From Pelomonas sp. KK5 (GTDB lineage Bacteria; Pseudomonadota; Gammaproteobacteria; Burkholderiales; Burkholderiaceae_C): a DNA stretch of 37,074 nucleotides. Shown one piece after another: positions 1 through 9,628 of this stretch. How positions within the stretch are numbered: the stretch's first letter is position 1; each line of letters opens with the position of its first letter. The stretch is taken from the NCBI RefSeq assembly GCF_001984095.1, contig NZ_LYVQ01000034.1, positions 1-37,074 on the forward strand, given 5' to 3'. Below the pieces are notes generated by a model, which saw only the letters and a list, made by a program, of their open reading frames with translations, had not been told where the DNA came from and did no database searches. The translations under genes and the position numbers were made by a program.

Positions 1-1
1 G

Positions 2-1606
2 CTGAGGGGCCGCGCCGTGTTCATCGGCAGCAGCGCCTTCTTCGCCGATCCGGTGATGACCGCCGTCGGCCAGGTGAGCGGCCTGCGCCTGCTGGCCGGC
101 ACCTATGCGGCGCTGGGCGACGGCAGCATCGTCACCGATGCCGCGCCGCCGGCCGTCGCCGGGCTGTGGCTGCTGGCGCTGCTGCCCGCGCTGTGGGGCG
201 CCCGGCGCGAGCAGCCACGCCTGTCGCAGCAGGCGGCGCCGGTGGCGCTGGCGCTGGTGCTGATCGGCGGCATCGCCATCATCACGCTGCAGCAGTCCCA
301 CGTGCTGCTGCCGGTGATCGGGCCGCTGTGGATGCTGGCGATCGGCCTGGTGCTGACCGGCGCGGCCGAGCTGCGCTGGGAGCACGAGACGCACCAGCGC
401 CTGAGCTACGAACGCGCCGTGGCCGACGCCGCCAACCAGGCCAAGACCGAGTTCCTCGCCCACGTCAGCCACGAGATCCGCACGCCGATGAATGCGCTGC
501 TGGGCATGGCCGACCTGCTGGGCCACACCCGGCTGGACCCGCAGCAGCGCCACTACGTCGAGGTCTTCCACAGCGCGGGCCAGTCGCTGTTCGCGCTGAT
601 CAACGACCTGCTGGACCTGTCCAAGATCGAGGCCGGGCAGCTCGAGCTGCAGGCCAGCGCCTTCCAGCCCGAGCCGCTGTTCGTGCAGCAGATGACGCTG
701 CTGCGCCCGCGCGCCGAGGCCAAGGGCCTGAGCCTCTCCCTGCATGTGGAGGCCGACGCCCGCGCCTGGGTGCAGGGCGACCCGCAGCGCCTGGCCCAGG
801 TGCTGGTCAACCTGATCGGCAACGCGATCAAGTTCACCCACCAGGGCGGCGTCAGCGTCAACGTGCGGCGCGGCACGGGCGGGATGCTCAGCTTCAGCGT
901 GCGCGACACCGGCATCGGCATCGCCGCCGACAAGCACGAGCTGATCTTCCGCCCCTTCGTGCAGGCGGACGGCACTGTCGGCCGCCAGTACGGCGGCACC
1001 GGCCTGGGCCTGTCGATCTGCCGCACGCTGGTGGGGCTGATGGGCGGGCGCCTCTGGCTGGAGAGCCTGCCCGGCGAAGGGGCGACCTTCTTCGTCGAGC
1101 TGCCGCTGCCGGTGGTCGCGGCGCCGCCGGCCGCGCCCGAGGAAGCACCGGCCGCCGCCGCGCCGCCGCGCCTGCCGCCGCTGAACATCCTGCTGTGCGA
1201 GGACACCGAGCTCAACGTGCTGGTCTTCGAGGCCATGCTGCTGCCGCAGGGCCACCGGGTCGACCATGCGGAGAACGGCCTGGTGGGCCTGCACAAGTTC
1301 CGCTCCGGCCGCTACGACCTGGTGCTGATGGACCTGCAGATGCCGGGGCTGGACGGCCTGGCCGCCACCCGCGAGCTGCGCCGCATCGAACACGAGGACG
1401 GCGACCGGTTTCACACGCCGGTCATCGCGCTGACCGCCAATGCCTTCGAGTCCGACGTGCAGGCCAGCCTGGAGGCCGGCTGCGACGCCCACCTGACCAA
1501 GCCGATCAGCCAGCCGCAGCTGCTGGAAGCGCTGGCGCGGCATGTGCGAAGGCCGCTGGGGTCAGGTCTTGCCGCGGGGACGTCGTCAGCAGAAATTCGG
1601 CATTAG
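2..1606 (+). CDS. CHASE2-type hybrid sensor histidine kinase, 5' truncated
   Basis: The frame is open to the left edge, so the true start lies outside the window; the first in-frame GTG is at 17 (residues are numbered from it). The first 45 or so residues look like the end of a CHASE2 extracellular sensor domain (VFIGSSA, then the [11 protein letters not shown] region). Hydrophobic membrane segments follow at about 46-62 and 75-115. The HisKA box has phospho-acceptor H152 in [12 protein letters not shown]. The HATPase has N269, DTGIG (297-301) and GGTGLGLS (326-333). A C-terminal receiver domain (about 388-510) has phospho-acceptor D439, T473 and K495. It should autophosphorylate on His and pass phosphate to its own Asp. 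No HPt domain or output regulator is visible. It ends 50 bases before iorA; whether it controls the oxidoreductase is unknown. The family call is firm; the signal sensed is unknown. Confidence 0.93.
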   Translation: MRGRAVFIGSSAFFADPVMTAVGQVSGLRLLAGTYAALGDGSIVTDAAPPAVAGLWLLALLPALWGARREQPRLSQQAAPVALALVLIGGIAIITLQQSHVLLPVIGPLWMLAIGLVLTGAAELRWEHETHQRLSYERAVADAANQAKTEFLAHVSHEIRTPMNALLGMADLLGHTRLDPQQRHYVEVFHSAGQSLFALINDLLDLSKIEAGQLELQASAFQPEPLFVQQMTLLRPRAEAKGLSLSLHVEADARAWVQGDPQRLAQVLVNLIGNAIKFTHQGGVSVNVRRGTGGMLSFSVRDTGIGIAADKHELIFRPFVQADGTVGRQYGGTGLGLSICRTLVGLMGGRLWLESLPGEGATFFVELPLPVVAAPPAAPEEAPAAAAPPRLPPLNILLCEDTELNVLVFEAMLLPQGHRVDHAENGLVGLHKFRSGRYDLVLMDLQMPGLDGLAATRELRRIEHEDGDRFHTPVIALTANAFESDVQASLEAGCDAHLTKPISQPQLLEALARHVRRPLGSGLAAGTSSAEIRH

Positions 1607-1656
1607 GTGTAGGCTCTCGCGCGCTGTTCCGGATCAACAAATACCAGGAGTTCCCG

Positions 1657-2124
1657 ATGATCAACCTGACCGTCAACGGCAAGCCGGTCGCGCTGGATGG
1701 CGCCCCCGACGAGCCCCTTCTCTGGGCCCTGCGCGAGGATCTGCAGCTGACCGGCACCAAGTTCGGCTGCGGCATGGCCCTGTGCGGCGCCTGCACCGTG
1801 CATCTCGACGGCCAGCCGGTGCGTTCCTGCCAGACCCCGATCTCCGCCGCCGCCGGCAAGAAGGTGACGACGATCGAGGGCATCTCGGCCGGCAAGGTCG
1901 GCAAGGCGGTGCAGGCCGCGTGGCTGAAGATCGACGTGCCGCAGTGCGGCTACTGTCAGAGCGGGCAGATCATGAGCGCCTGCGCGCTGCTCGCCCAGAA
2001 GAAGTCGCCCAGCGACGCGGACATCGACGCCGCCATGAGCGGCAACATCTGCCGCTGCGGCACCTACAACCAGATCCGCGCCGCCATCCACACGGCGGCC
2101 GGCTCGCTGGCCAAGGGAGGCTGA
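1657..2124 (+). CDS. iorA: Isoquinoline 1-oxidoreductase-type [2Fe-2S] subunit (alpha)
   Basis: This 155-residue protein is the small iron-sulfur subunit of a xanthine-oxidase-family molybdenum hydroxylase. It passes electrons from the molybdenum site of the partner subunit. The N-terminal plant-ferredoxin-like cluster uses C38, C43, C46 and C58 ([10 protein letters not shown]...C). The C-terminal helical cluster uses C97, C100, C132 and C134 (CGYC...CRC). Length matches the IorA group. The ATG at 1657 has a good ribosome-binding site (CCAGGAG, 1644-1650) six bases upstream. iorB starts two bases after the stop, so the two are surely co-transcribed. There is no FAD subunit, as expected for Ior-type enzymes, which usually donate electrons to a membrane or cytochrome acceptor. 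The substrate cannot be read from sequence; N-heterocycles or aldehydes are possible. It has no Tat leader of its own and would be exported with IorB. Confidence 0.9.
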   Translation: MINLTVNGKPVALDGAPDEPLLWALREDLQLTGTKFGCGMALCGACTVHLDGQPVRSCQTPISAAAGKKVTTIEGISAGKVGKAVQAAWLKIDVPQCGYCQSGQIMSACALLAQKKSPSDADIDAAMSGNICRCGTYNQIRAAIHTAAGSLAKGG

Positions 2125-2126
2125 GC

Positions 2127-4277
2127 ATGGACGCCACCGCCATCACCACCTCCCGCCGCGGCCTGCTGAAGTCCGGCGCCGCCCTGGTCATCGGCTTCTC
2201 GATGCCGCTGGCCAGCCGCCTGGCGCAGGCCCAGGCCCCGGTCGACTCCAACACCTTCGCCCCCAACGCCTGGCTGCGCATCACGCCGGACAACCGCGTC
2301 AGCATCGTCTGCGGCTCCTCCGAGATGGGCCAGGGCGTGCTCACCGCGATCCCGATGCTGGCCGCCGAGGAACTGGACGCCGACTGGACCCTGGTCTCGG
2401 TCCAGCAGGCCCCGGTGGACACCGCCTACAACAACCCCGCCTTCGGCATGCAGGCCACCGGCGGCAGCTCGACCATCCGCGGCCACTGGGCGCCGCTGCG
2501 CACCGCCGGCGCGCAGGCGCGGCTGATGCTGGTGGCCGCCGCGGCCGAGCAGTGGAAGGTCGACCCGGCCACGCTGCGCACCGAGAAGAGCCATGTGATC
2601 GGCCCGGGCGGCAAGAAGCTCGCCTACGGCGCGCTCGTCGAAGCCGCCGCGAAGCAGCCGGTGCCCGAGAAGCCCGCGCTGAAGTCGCCCAAGGACTTCC
2701 GCATCATGGGCAAGCCGACCAACCGGCTCGACACGCCGCTGAAGATCAACGGCACGGCCAAGTTCGGCATCGACGCGCAGGTGGACGGCATGCTGGTCGC
2801 CGTGATGGCCCGCGCGCCCTTCCCCGACGCCAAGCCCAAGGCGATGGACGAGGCCAAGGCCAAGGCGGTCAAGGGCGTCAGGAAGATCATCACACTGCCG
2901 ACCGGCGTGGCCGTGCTGGCCGATGGCTACTGGGCCGCGCGCCAGGGCCGCGAGGCGCTGGCGGTGCAGTGGGACCTGGGCGAGCGCGCCGGCTTCGACA
3001 GCGCCAAGGTGACGAGCGCGCTGGAGGCCGCCGCCTCGTCGGCCGATGCGGTCGCCGTGGACAAGGGCAACCCGAAGGACGCTGCCGCCAACGCTGCGCA
3101 GACCATCTCCGCCCGCTACGAGGTGCCCTACCTCGCCCATGCCTGCATGGAGCCGATGAACTGCACCGCCTGGGTCAAGGGCGACGAAGTGACCATCTGG
3201 GCCGGCACGCAGAGCCAGGGCCCGGTGCAGGGCATCCTCGCGCAGGTGGCGCAGGCCGCGCCGGCCAAGGTGAAGATCAACACGCTGCTGCTGGGCGGAG
3301 GCTTCGGCCGCCGCTTCGCGCCGGACTTCACCATCGACGCGACCCTGCTCTCCAAGATCAGCGGCAGCCCGGTCAAGCTGATCTACGCCCGCGAGGACGA
3401 CATGGCCGCCGCCTTCTACCGCCCGGCCTCGGTCGTGCGCTTCGAGGGCTCGGTGGACGACAAGGGCCAGGCGACGATGCTGCGGGCCGACGTGGGTTCG
3501 CCGTCGATCATGGCCGCCTCCGGCTTCATGAAGATCCCGGAGAACGGCGTGGACAGCTTCGCCGTCGAGGGCCTGGCCGACCATCCGTACGCGATCGCCA
3601 ACCAGCGCATCGCCTACGGTCGCGCCGAGCCGGGTCCGCAGGTGTGGTTCTGGCGCTCGGTGGGCCATTCGCAGAACGCCTTCTTCATCGAGAGCTTCAT
3701 CGACGAGATGGCGCACGCCGCCAAGGCCGACCCGCTGAAGTTCCGCCTCGCCCTGCTGAACGAGGCGCCGCGCCACAAGGCAGTCCTGCAGGCCGCAGCC
3801 GAGCGCGCCGGCTACGGCAAGCCGCTGCCCAAGGGCCATTTCCACGGCATCGCAGTGGCGGAGAGCTTCGGCAGCCACGTGGCCGAGGTGGCCGAGGTGT
3901 CGGTGGCGCCGGACGGCACGCCGCGCGTGCACAAGGTGACGGCGGTGGTGGACTGCGGCCAGCTCGTCAACCCGCAGACCATCGCCCGCCAGATCGAAGG
4001 CGCCATCGTCTACGGCCTCTCGGCGGCGCTGTACGGCCGCATCAGCTACAAGGACGGCCGCGTCGAGCAGAGCAACTTCCACGACTACCCGGTCGTGCGG
4101 ATGAACGAGATGCCCAAGGTCGACGTTCACATCCTCGCCAGCGGCGAGAACCCGGGCGGCATCGGCGAGCCGGGCACGCCGCCGCTGGCACCGGCGCTTT
4201 GCAATGCGATCTTCAAGGCGACCGGCGTGCGCATCCGCAACCTGCCGATCGATACCGCGCTGCTGAAGAAGGCCTGA
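2127..4277 (+). CDS. iorB: Isoquinoline 1-oxidoreductase-type molybdopterin subunit (beta), Tat-exported
   Basis: This 716-residue large catalytic subunit of a molybdenum hydroxylase belongs to the aldehyde oxidase/xanthine dehydrogenase superfamily and should bind a Mo-cytosine-dinucleotide-type cofactor. A twin-arginine leader is clear: SRRGLLKSG at residues 9-17, a hydrophobic stretch to about 30, and an AQAQA cleavage region near 33-37. The folded, cofactor-loaded complex is therefore probably moved to the periplasm with IorA riding along. Glycine-rich cofactor motifs are seen (GGGFGRRF, and GGIGEPGTPPLAPAL near the end). E681 of GEPG is the expected catalytic glutamate. The gene starts two bases after iorA. 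Its stop (4275-4277) lies directly against the stop of the convergent HD-GYP gene, leaving no room for a separate terminator. The exact substrate is unknown. Confidence 0.9.
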   Translation: MDATAITTSRRGLLKSGAALVIGFSMPLASRLAQAQAPVDSNTFAPNAWLRITPDNRVSIVCGSSEMGQGVLTAIPMLAAEELDADWTLVSVQQAPVDTAYNNPAFGMQATGGSSTIRGHWAPLRTAGAQARLMLVAAAAEQWKVDPATLRTEKSHVIGPGGKKLAYGALVEAAAKQPVPEKPALKSPKDFRIMGKPTNRLDTPLKINGTAKFGIDAQVDGMLVAVMARAPFPDAKPKAMDEAKAKAVKGVRKIITLPTGVAVLADGYWAARQGREALAVQWDLGERAGFDSAKVTSALEAAASSADAVAVDKGNPKDAAANAAQTISARYEVPYLAHACMEPMNCTAWVKGDEVTIWAGTQSQGPVQGILAQVAQAAPAKVKINTLLLGGGFGRRFAPDFTIDATLLSKISGSPVKLIYAREDDMAAAFYRPASVVRFEGSVDDKGQATMLRADVGSPSIMAASGFMKIPENGVDSFAVEGLADHPYAIANQRIAYGRAEPGPQVWFWRSVGHSQNAFFIESFIDEMAHAAKADPLKFRLALLNEAPRHKAVLQAAAERAGYGKPLPKGHFHGIAVAESFGSHVAEVAEVSVAPDGTPRVHKVTAVVDCGQLVNPQTIARQIEGAIVYGLSAALYGRISYKDGRVEQSNFHDYPVVRMNEMPKVDVHILASGENPGGIGEPGTPPLAPALCNAIFKATGVRIRNLPIDTALLKKA

Positions 4278-5618
4278 TCAGGCGAGATCGCCTTTCAGCT
4301 GGGCGACGAAGGCTTGCATCAGAGCCGCGTCGCCCGGCGCCATCAGGCTGCCGCGCAAGCGGAAGGTGCGCTCGATCTCGCGCATGCGCCAGCCGAACTC
4401 GTCCACCAGGTTCAGCAGTTCCTGGCGCTCGTCGGGGTCGGGTCTTGCCTTGATGCCGGCGATCAGCTGCTCGGGGCTCATCGAGTGGTCCAGCCCCGCG
4501 CTGCCGAACACCGCATGGATGCGCTGCAGGCGCTGCAGGCCGCGCTCCATCACCGCGCGCAGCTCCGGGCCGGCCTTGGCCAGCACGCCGTCCACCAGTG
4601 CGCGCAGGCCCAGGAAGCGGCGCAGCAGCGTCACTACCATCGCGGCCTTGCGGGCCAGCTGCTGCTCGGTCTCCACCGAGTCGAGGAACTCGGCCATCTC
4701 GCGCGAACCGCGGGTAGCCATGTAGACCAGCAGCGAGACCGGCTGGCTGAACTCGCCCGGGATCAGCTTGGCGGAGATCGTGGCGCGCATCAGCGGGCCG
4801 GTGCCGGCCTCGATCAGGCCCGCCAGCCATTCGGCCTTGGCCAGCAGTTGCTGCGGCAGCGTGAACTGCTCGTCGGCGATGCCCCGGGGATAGCCGAAGC
4901 CGTCCAGCCGCTCGTGGTGGGACAGCACCGCATCGGCCACCAGCGGGCCGGCGCCCTCCATCGCCGCGAGCACCCGGGAACCGATCAGCGGATGGCTGGC
5001 GATCTGGCGGAACACGGTGGCGTCCAGCTCGCGCTCGCGGTCGTGGAAGACGGGCTCGATGAACAGCTCCCCGACGTCGTGCACCAGCGCCGCCAGCGCC
5101 AGCTGCCGCTGCAGCATGGCCTTGCCCGGCAGCAGCTTGCGGGCCATGGACAGCGTCAGCAGGGCCACGCCCACCGCGTGGCGCAGCCGCTCGCCGGGCT
5201 GCTCGGCATAGACGGTCAGCAGCGCCTGCAGCGGCGGCGAGAGCCGCAGCCGGCCGATCACCTCGGGCAGCGATTCGTCGGCATCGACGGCGTCCAGCGC
5301 CAGCAGCAGCGGGTACTCGTCGATCAGCTGCGCGGCGAGCTGCTGCAATTGCGCGCCGCCGATGCCATCGGCGATGACCACGCTGTTTTCCAGCGGCCGT
5401 GAGGGCCGGCTGTGGCGCAGCACCTCGCGCACGTCCTCGTCCAGCCGCGTGCGCGCCGCCAGCAGCCGCGCGCCGGATTCGCTGGTGATGTCCGCGCCGG
5501 CACGCACGTCGTAGCGTTCGCCGGCCGACAGCAGGTGATGCAGATAGTGCGGGTTGACCCCGCCGGTCTCCCCGTGGGGATCCAGCAGCACGATGCGCCT
5601 GTCGCTGACCTTCGACAT
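4278..5618 (-). CDS. HD-GYP domain protein, probable cyclic-di-GMP phosphodiesterase
   Basis: This 446-residue cytoplasmic protein has no obvious membrane segment. The HD-GYP fold covers about residues 130-330: H180-D181 in LVHDVGE, H209 in ASHPLIGS, and the signature HHERLDGFGYPRG at 234-246, which is complete. Proteins with all these residues normally hydrolyse cyclic-di-GMP through a metal centre. The N-terminal 120 residues start with a short REC-like or unrecognised stretch (VLLDPHGE) without a clear phospho-acceptor, so the input is uncertain. The C-terminal 100 residues are helical and unassigned. The gene is divergent from paoA and convergent with iorB, so it is its own unit. A link to the neighbouring oxidoreductases is not supported by anything but position. 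Confidence 0.85.
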   Translation of the reverse strand: MSKVSDRRIVLLDPHGETGGVNPHYLHHLLSAGERYDVRAGADITSESGARLLAARTRLDEDVREVLRHSRPSRPLENSVVIADGIGGAQLQQLAAQLIDEYPLLLALDAVDADESLPEVIGRLRLSPPLQALLTVYAEQPGERLRHAVGVALLTLSMARKLLPGKAMLQRQLALAALVHDVGELFIEPVFHDRERELDATVFRQIASHPLIGSRVLAAMEGAGPLVADAVLSHHERLDGFGYPRGIADEQFTLPQQLLAKAEWLAGLIEAGTGPLMRATISAKLIPGEFSQPVSLLVYMATRGSREMAEFLDSVETEQQLARKAAMVVTLLRRFLGLRALVDGVLAKAGPELRAVMERGLQRLQRIHAVFGSAGLDHSMSPEQLIAGIKARPDPDERQELLNLVDEFGWRMREIERTFRLRGSLMAPGDAALMQAFVAQLKGDLA

Positions 5619-5656
5619 GCCTGCCCAGCCCCCTGACCCTGTTGTTGTTGACCTTG

Positions 5657-5685
5657 ATTCTGAACGTCCGCCCGGCAGGCTTCAA
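5657..5685 (-). promoter_or_regulatory. Possible sigma-70 promoter of the HD-GYP gene
   Basis: On the minus strand, TTGAAG (5685-5680) and CAGAAT (5662-5657) are separated by 17 bases, about 40 bases before the HD-GYP start codon. Each hexamer matches four of six consensus positions. The surrounding gap between the divergent genes (5619-5793) is less GC-rich than its flanks. I found no equally good promoter for paoA on the other strand. Confidence 0.3.
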
Positions 5686-5793
5686 CGCCGGCCGGGCGCT
5701 CCTTGGACAAACCGCCGAATTTCGACGTTAGCAAGCGACGCCCGGGCCTGCCGTTTGCCGATGGCGGCCATTCCGACATCACCGAAACAGCCC

Positions 5794-6462
5794 ATGCAAG
5801 CCCAGATCGATGAGATCCTCGCGATCACCCGGCGCGAGCTGCTGATCGCAGGCGGCGCCTGCGCCGCGGCCACCACCGCCACTGCCGCACCCGCCGCAAG
5901 AACCACGCCACCGCCGATGTCCGCCCCGCCGCCCACCAGCACCATCACCCTGAACGTCAACGGCAGATCCGAGCCACTGGTGCTGGACAACCGGACCTCA
6001 CTGCTGGACGCGCTGCGCGAGCACCTGCACCTGACCGGCACCAAGAAGGGCTGCGACCACGGCCAGTGCGGCGCGTGCACCGTGCTCCTGGACGGCCGGC
6101 GCATCAACAGCTGCCTGACCCTGGCCGTGATGCACGACGGCGCGCAGCTCACCACCATCGAGGGCCTGGGCCGCCCCGGCCGGCTGCACCCGCTGCAGGC
6201 CGCCTTCGTCGAGCATGACGCCTACCAGTGCGGCTACTGCACGCCGGGGCAGATCTGCTCGGCGGTGGGCATGCTGCAGGAACTGGCGCAGGGCCTGCCG
6301 AGCCACGCGAGCGCCGACCTGCTGGCCGCGCCGGCCTTCAGCGGCGCCGAGCTGCGCGAGCGCATGAGCGGCAACATCTGTCGCTGCGGGGCCTACTCGA
6401 ACATCATCGAGGCGATCGCCGAGGTGGCCGGCGCAACAGCGACCACGAAGGCCGCGTCATGA
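5794..6462 (+). CDS. paoA: Periplasmic aldehyde oxidoreductase, [2Fe-2S] subunit
   Basis: This 222-residue iron-sulfur subunit belongs to a three-part molybdenum aldehyde oxidoreductase like E. coli PaoABC (YagTSR). The Tat leader has the twin arginines at 13-14 ([10 protein letters not shown]) followed by an Ala-rich hydrophobic stretch. Cluster one uses C87, C92, C95 and C107; cluster two uses C146, C149, C196 and C198. The start was chosen at 5794: the in-frame ATG at 5761 is possible, but codons between the two have a weak third-position G/C bias, whereas the bias is strong after 5794. Neither start has a good ribosome-binding site. The stop overlaps the paoB start by four bases (ATGA). 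The Tat signal sits only on this subunit, so the folded trimer would be exported together. Confidence 0.9.
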   Translation: MQAQIDEILAITRRELLIAGGACAAATTATAAPAARTTPPPMSAPPPTSTITLNVNGRSEPLVLDNRTSLLDALREHLHLTGTKKGCDHGQCGACTVLLDGRRINSCLTLAVMHDGAQLTTIEGLGRPGRLHPLQAAFVEHDAYQCGYCTPGQICSAVGMLQELAQGLPSHASADLLAAPAFSGAELRERMSGNICRCGAYSNIIEAIAEVAGATATTKAAS

Positions 6463-7412
6463 AGGCCTTCAGCTTCGAGCGCGCCGCCTCGCCGGAGGCC
6501 GCCGTGCGCGCAGCGGCCGGGCGCCCCGGCGCCCGCTTCATCGCCGGCGGCACCAATCTGCTGGACCTGATGAAGCTGCAGGTCGAGACGCCGGCCCATC
6601 TGGTGGATGTCAACGGGCTGGGCCTGGACCGCGTCGAGCCCACGCCCGAGGGCGGCCTGCGCATCGGCGCGCTGGTGCGCAACACCGACCTGGCCGCCGA
6701 CCTGCGGGTGCGCCGCGACTATGCGGTACTGTCCCGCGCGCTGCTGGCCGGCGCATCGGGTCAGTTGCGCAACCGCGCCACCACCGCCGGCAACCTGCTG
6801 CAGCGCACCCGCTGCCCCTACTTCTACGACGGCAACCAGCCCTGCAACAAGCGCCGGCCCGGCAGCGGCTGCGCGGCGCTGGACGGCGGCGCAAGCCGGC
6901 AGCTGGCGGTGATCGGCGGCAGCGGCGCCTGCATCGCCACGCATCCGAGCGACATGGCGGTGGCGATGCGGCTGCTCGACGCCACGGTCGAGACGCTGGC
7001 CCCTAACGGGCAGGCTCGACGCATCCCGATCGTCGAGCTGCATCGCCTGCCGGAGGCCGCGCCGCAGATCGAGACCACGTTGGAGCCCGGCGAGCTGATC
7101 ACCGCGGTGACGCTGCCCCGGCCGCTGGGCGGCACGCACGTCTACCGCAAGGTGCGCGACCGCAGCTCCTACGCCTTCGCGCTGGTCTCGGTGGCCGCGG
7201 TGCTGCAGCCGGACGGCTCGGGCCGCGTCGCGCTGGGCGGCGTCGCGCCGAAGCCCTGGCGCGTGGAGGCGGCCGAGGCCGAGATGCCACGCGGCGCCAG
7301 GGCCCTGACGGCACGGCTGCTCGACGGCGCGCGGCCCACCACCGACAACGCCTTCAAGCTGACGCTGGCCGAACGCACGCTGGCTGCGGTGATGGCGGGA
7401 GATCGCGCATGA
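6459..7412 (+). CDS. paoB: Periplasmic aldehyde oxidoreductase, FAD subunit
   Basis: This 317-residue FAD-binding middle subunit is nearly the same length as E. coli PaoB. FAD motifs are FIAGGTNL (27-34) and [15 protein letters not shown] (98-112). It also carries the extra insertion typical of the PaoB/4-hydroxybenzoyl-CoA-reductase branch: C119, C129 and C138 in the CPYFYD...PCNKR...GSGC block, and C158. These probably hold a [4Fe-4S] cluster. The subunit takes electrons from the PaoA clusters and passes them to an acceptor. It overlaps paoA and paoC by four bases on each side (ATGA both times), so the three are translationally coupled. There is no signal peptide, in keeping with piggy-back export. 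Confidence 0.92.
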   Translation: MKAFSFERAASPEAAVRAAAGRPGARFIAGGTNLLDLMKLQVETPAHLVDVNGLGLDRVEPTPEGGLRIGALVRNTDLAADLRVRRDYAVLSRALLAGASGQLRNRATTAGNLLQRTRCPYFYDGNQPCNKRRPGSGCAALDGGASRQLAVIGGSGACIATHPSDMAVAMRLLDATVETLAPNGQARRIPIVELHRLPEAAPQIETTLEPGELITAVTLPRPLGGTHVYRKVRDRSSYAFALVSVAAVLQPDGSGRVALGGVAPKPWRVEAAEAEMPRGARALTARLLDGARPTTDNAFKLTLAERTLAAVMAGDRA

Positions 7413-9619
7413 AGTTCGACACCCCGGCCACCACCAATCCGATCGACCAGCTGAAGGTCGTCGGGCACCCGACATCGCGCATCGACGGGCCGCTGAAGAC
7501 CACCGGCACGGCGCCCTATGCCTACGAGCGGCACGACATCGCGGCCCGCCCGGCCTATGGCTGGGTGGTCGGCGCGGCCATCGCCAAGGGGCGCATCGCC
7601 GCGCTGGACGACCGGGCCGCGCGCGCCGCGCCGGGCGTGCTGGCGATCGTCACCGCGCGCAATGCGGGCAAGCTCGGCAAGGGTTCGAAGAACACCGCCA
7701 GGCTGCTCGGCGGTCCGGCCATCGAGCACTACCACCAGGCCGTGGCGCTGGTGGTGGCCGAGAGCTTCGAGCAGGCCCGCGCCGCGGCGGCGCTGCTGAA
7801 GATCGACTACGCGGCGGCGCCGGGCGCCTTCAGCCTGGCCGCCGGCAAGGACGGCGCGAAGGCGCCCAAGGGCGGCGGCGGCGTCGGCGGGCCGCCGGCC
7901 AGCCAGGTCGGCGACTTCGACGGCGCCTTCGCGCAGGCCGCGGTGCGGCTGGACCAGCACTACACGACGCCCGACCAGTCCCACGCGATGATGGAGCCGC
8001 ATGCCACGCTGGCCACATGGGAAGGCGACCGGCTCACCGTCTGGACCGCCAACCAGATGGTCGACTGGGGCCGTGGCGACCTGGCCAGGACCCTGGGCAT
8101 CCCGCGCGACAAGGTGCGGCTGGTCTCGCCCTTCATCGGCGGCGGCTTCGGTGGCAAGCTGTTCCTGCGGGCCGATGTGCTGCTGGCCGCGTTGGGCGCG
8201 CGGGCGGTGAAGCGGCCGGTCAAGGTGGCGCTGCAGCGGCCGCTGGTCGCCAACAACACGACCCACCGGCCGGCCACGATCCAGCGCATCCGCATCGGCG
8301 CGGGGCGCGACGGGCGCATCACGGCGATCGCGCACGAGAGCTGGTCGGGCAACCTGGAAGGCGGTTCGCCAGAGACCGCGGTGATGCAGACCCGGCTGCT
8401 CTATGCCGGCGCCCACCGGATGACGGCGATGAAGCTGGCGACGCTGGACCTGCCCGAGGGCAATGCGATGCGCGCGCCGGGCGAGGCGCCGGGCCTGATG
8501 GCGCTGGAGATCGCGATCGACGAGATGGCCGAGCAGCTGGGGCTCGACCCGGTCGAGTTCCGCCTGCGCAACGACACGCTGGTGGACCCCGAGAAGCCCG
8601 CGCGCCCGTTCTCGCAGCGCCGGCTGGCCGACTGCCTGCGCCAGGGCGCCGGGCAGTTCGGCTGGCACGAACGGCGCGCGCCCGGCCAGCGCCGCGAGGG
8701 ACGCTGGCTGGTCGGCCTCGGCGTGGCGGCAGCCTTGCGCAACAACCTGGTGATGAAGTCCGCCGCGCGCGTGCGCATCGACCACGAGGGCATCGTGACC
8801 GTCGAGACCGACATGACCGACATCGGCACCGGCAGCTATACGGTGCTGGCGCAGACGGCCGCCGAGATGCTGGGCGTGCCGCTGGAGCGGGTGCGGGTGC
8901 GGCTGGGCGACTCGGCCTTCCCGGTCTCCTGCGGCTCGGGCGGGCAGTGGGGCGGCAACAGCGCCAGCGCCGGGGTCTATGCGGCCTGCGTCAAGCTGCG
9001 CGAGGCGCTGGCGCGGCGCCACGGTATCGCGCCGGCGGAGCTGCGGCTGGCCGATGGGCAGTTGCTGTCCGGCGCGCAGCCGATGGGCCTGGGCGAGGCT
9101 GTCGGCCCGGCGGGCCTGCAGGCCGAGGACCATATGGAGTACGGGCAGCTCGACAAGCAGTTCCAGCAGTCCACCTTCGGCGCGCACTTCGTCGAGGTGG
9201 CGGTGGATGCGGCCACCGGCGAGACCCGCGTGCGCCGCATGCTGGCGGTGTGTGCCGCCGGCCGCATCCTGAACCCGAAGACCGCGCGCAGCCAGGTGAT
9301 CGGCGCGATGACGATGGGCGTCGGCGCGGCGCTGATGGAGGAACTGGTGGTCGACGAGCGGCGCGGCTTCTTCGTCAACCACGACCTGGCCGGCTACGAG
9401 GTGCCGGTGCATGCGGACATCCCGCAGCAGGAGGTGGTGTTCCTCGACGAGACCGATCCGATGTCCTCGCCACTGAAGGCCAAGGGCGTGGGCGAGCTGG
9501 GCATCTGCGGGGTCGGCGCGGCAGTGGCCAATGCGGTCTACAACGCCACCGGCGTGCGGGTGCGCGACTATCCGGTGCGGCTGGACAAGCTGTTGAAGGG
9601 CCTGCCTGCGGTGGCATGA
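7409..9619 (+). CDS. paoC: Periplasmic aldehyde oxidoreductase, molybdopterin subunit
   Basis: This 736-residue catalytic subunit is the same size as E. coli PaoC. It starts with a Pao-like N-terminus ([17 protein letters not shown]) and has the cofactor-binding glycine motifs GGGFGGK and [14 protein letters not shown]. The catalytic glutamate is expected at E696 ([12 protein letters not shown]). The family oxidises a broad range of aldehydes, often aromatic ones, to acids, probably as detoxification. No leader is present, so it depends on the PaoA Tat signal. In E. coli a dedicated chaperone gene, paoD (XdhC family), follows; here the next gene is a pirin, so maturation must come from a gene elsewhere. 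Confidence 0.92.
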   Translation: MKFDTPATTNPIDQLKVVGHPTSRIDGPLKTTGTAPYAYERHDIAARPAYGWVVGAAIAKGRIAALDDRAARAAPGVLAIVTARNAGKLGKGSKNTARLLGGPAIEHYHQAVALVVAESFEQARAAAALLKIDYAAAPGAFSLAAGKDGAKAPKGGGGVGGPPASQVGDFDGAFAQAAVRLDQHYTTPDQSHAMMEPHATLATWEGDRLTVWTANQMVDWGRGDLARTLGIPRDKVRLVSPFIGGGFGGKLFLRADVLLAALGARAVKRPVKVALQRPLVANNTTHRPATIQRIRIGAGRDGRITAIAHESWSGNLEGGSPETAVMQTRLLYAGAHRMTAMKLATLDLPEGNAMRAPGEAPGLMALEIAIDEMAEQLGLDPVEFRLRNDTLVDPEKPARPFSQRRLADCLRQGAGQFGWHERRAPGQRREGRWLVGLGVAAALRNNLVMKSAARVRIDHEGIVTVETDMTDIGTGSYTVLAQTAAEMLGVPLERVRVRLGDSAFPVSCGSGGQWGGNSASAGVYAACVKLREALARRHGIAPAELRLADGQLLSGAQPMGLGEAVGPAGLQAEDHMEYGQLDKQFQQSTFGAHFVEVAVDAATGETRVRRMLAVCAAGRILNPKTARSQVIGAMTMGVGAALMEELVVDERRGFFVNHDLAGYEVPVHADIPQQEVVFLDETDPMSSPLKAKGVGELGICGVGAAVANAVYNATGVRVRDYPVRLDKLLKGLPAVA

Positions 9620-9628
9620 TCACCGCCC

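Noticed and set aside
2064-4130. 688-residue open frame opposite iorB
   Set aside because: Mirror-frame artefact; iorB has clear domains, a leader and coupling to iorA.
5761-5793. Longer start for paoA at ATG 5761
   Set aside because: No ribosome-binding site and weak third-base bias in the extra 11 codons; kept only as an alternative.
7169-9412. 747-residue open frame opposite paoB and paoC
   Set aside because: Shadow frame with no recognisable motif; the opposite strand encodes well-conserved subunits.
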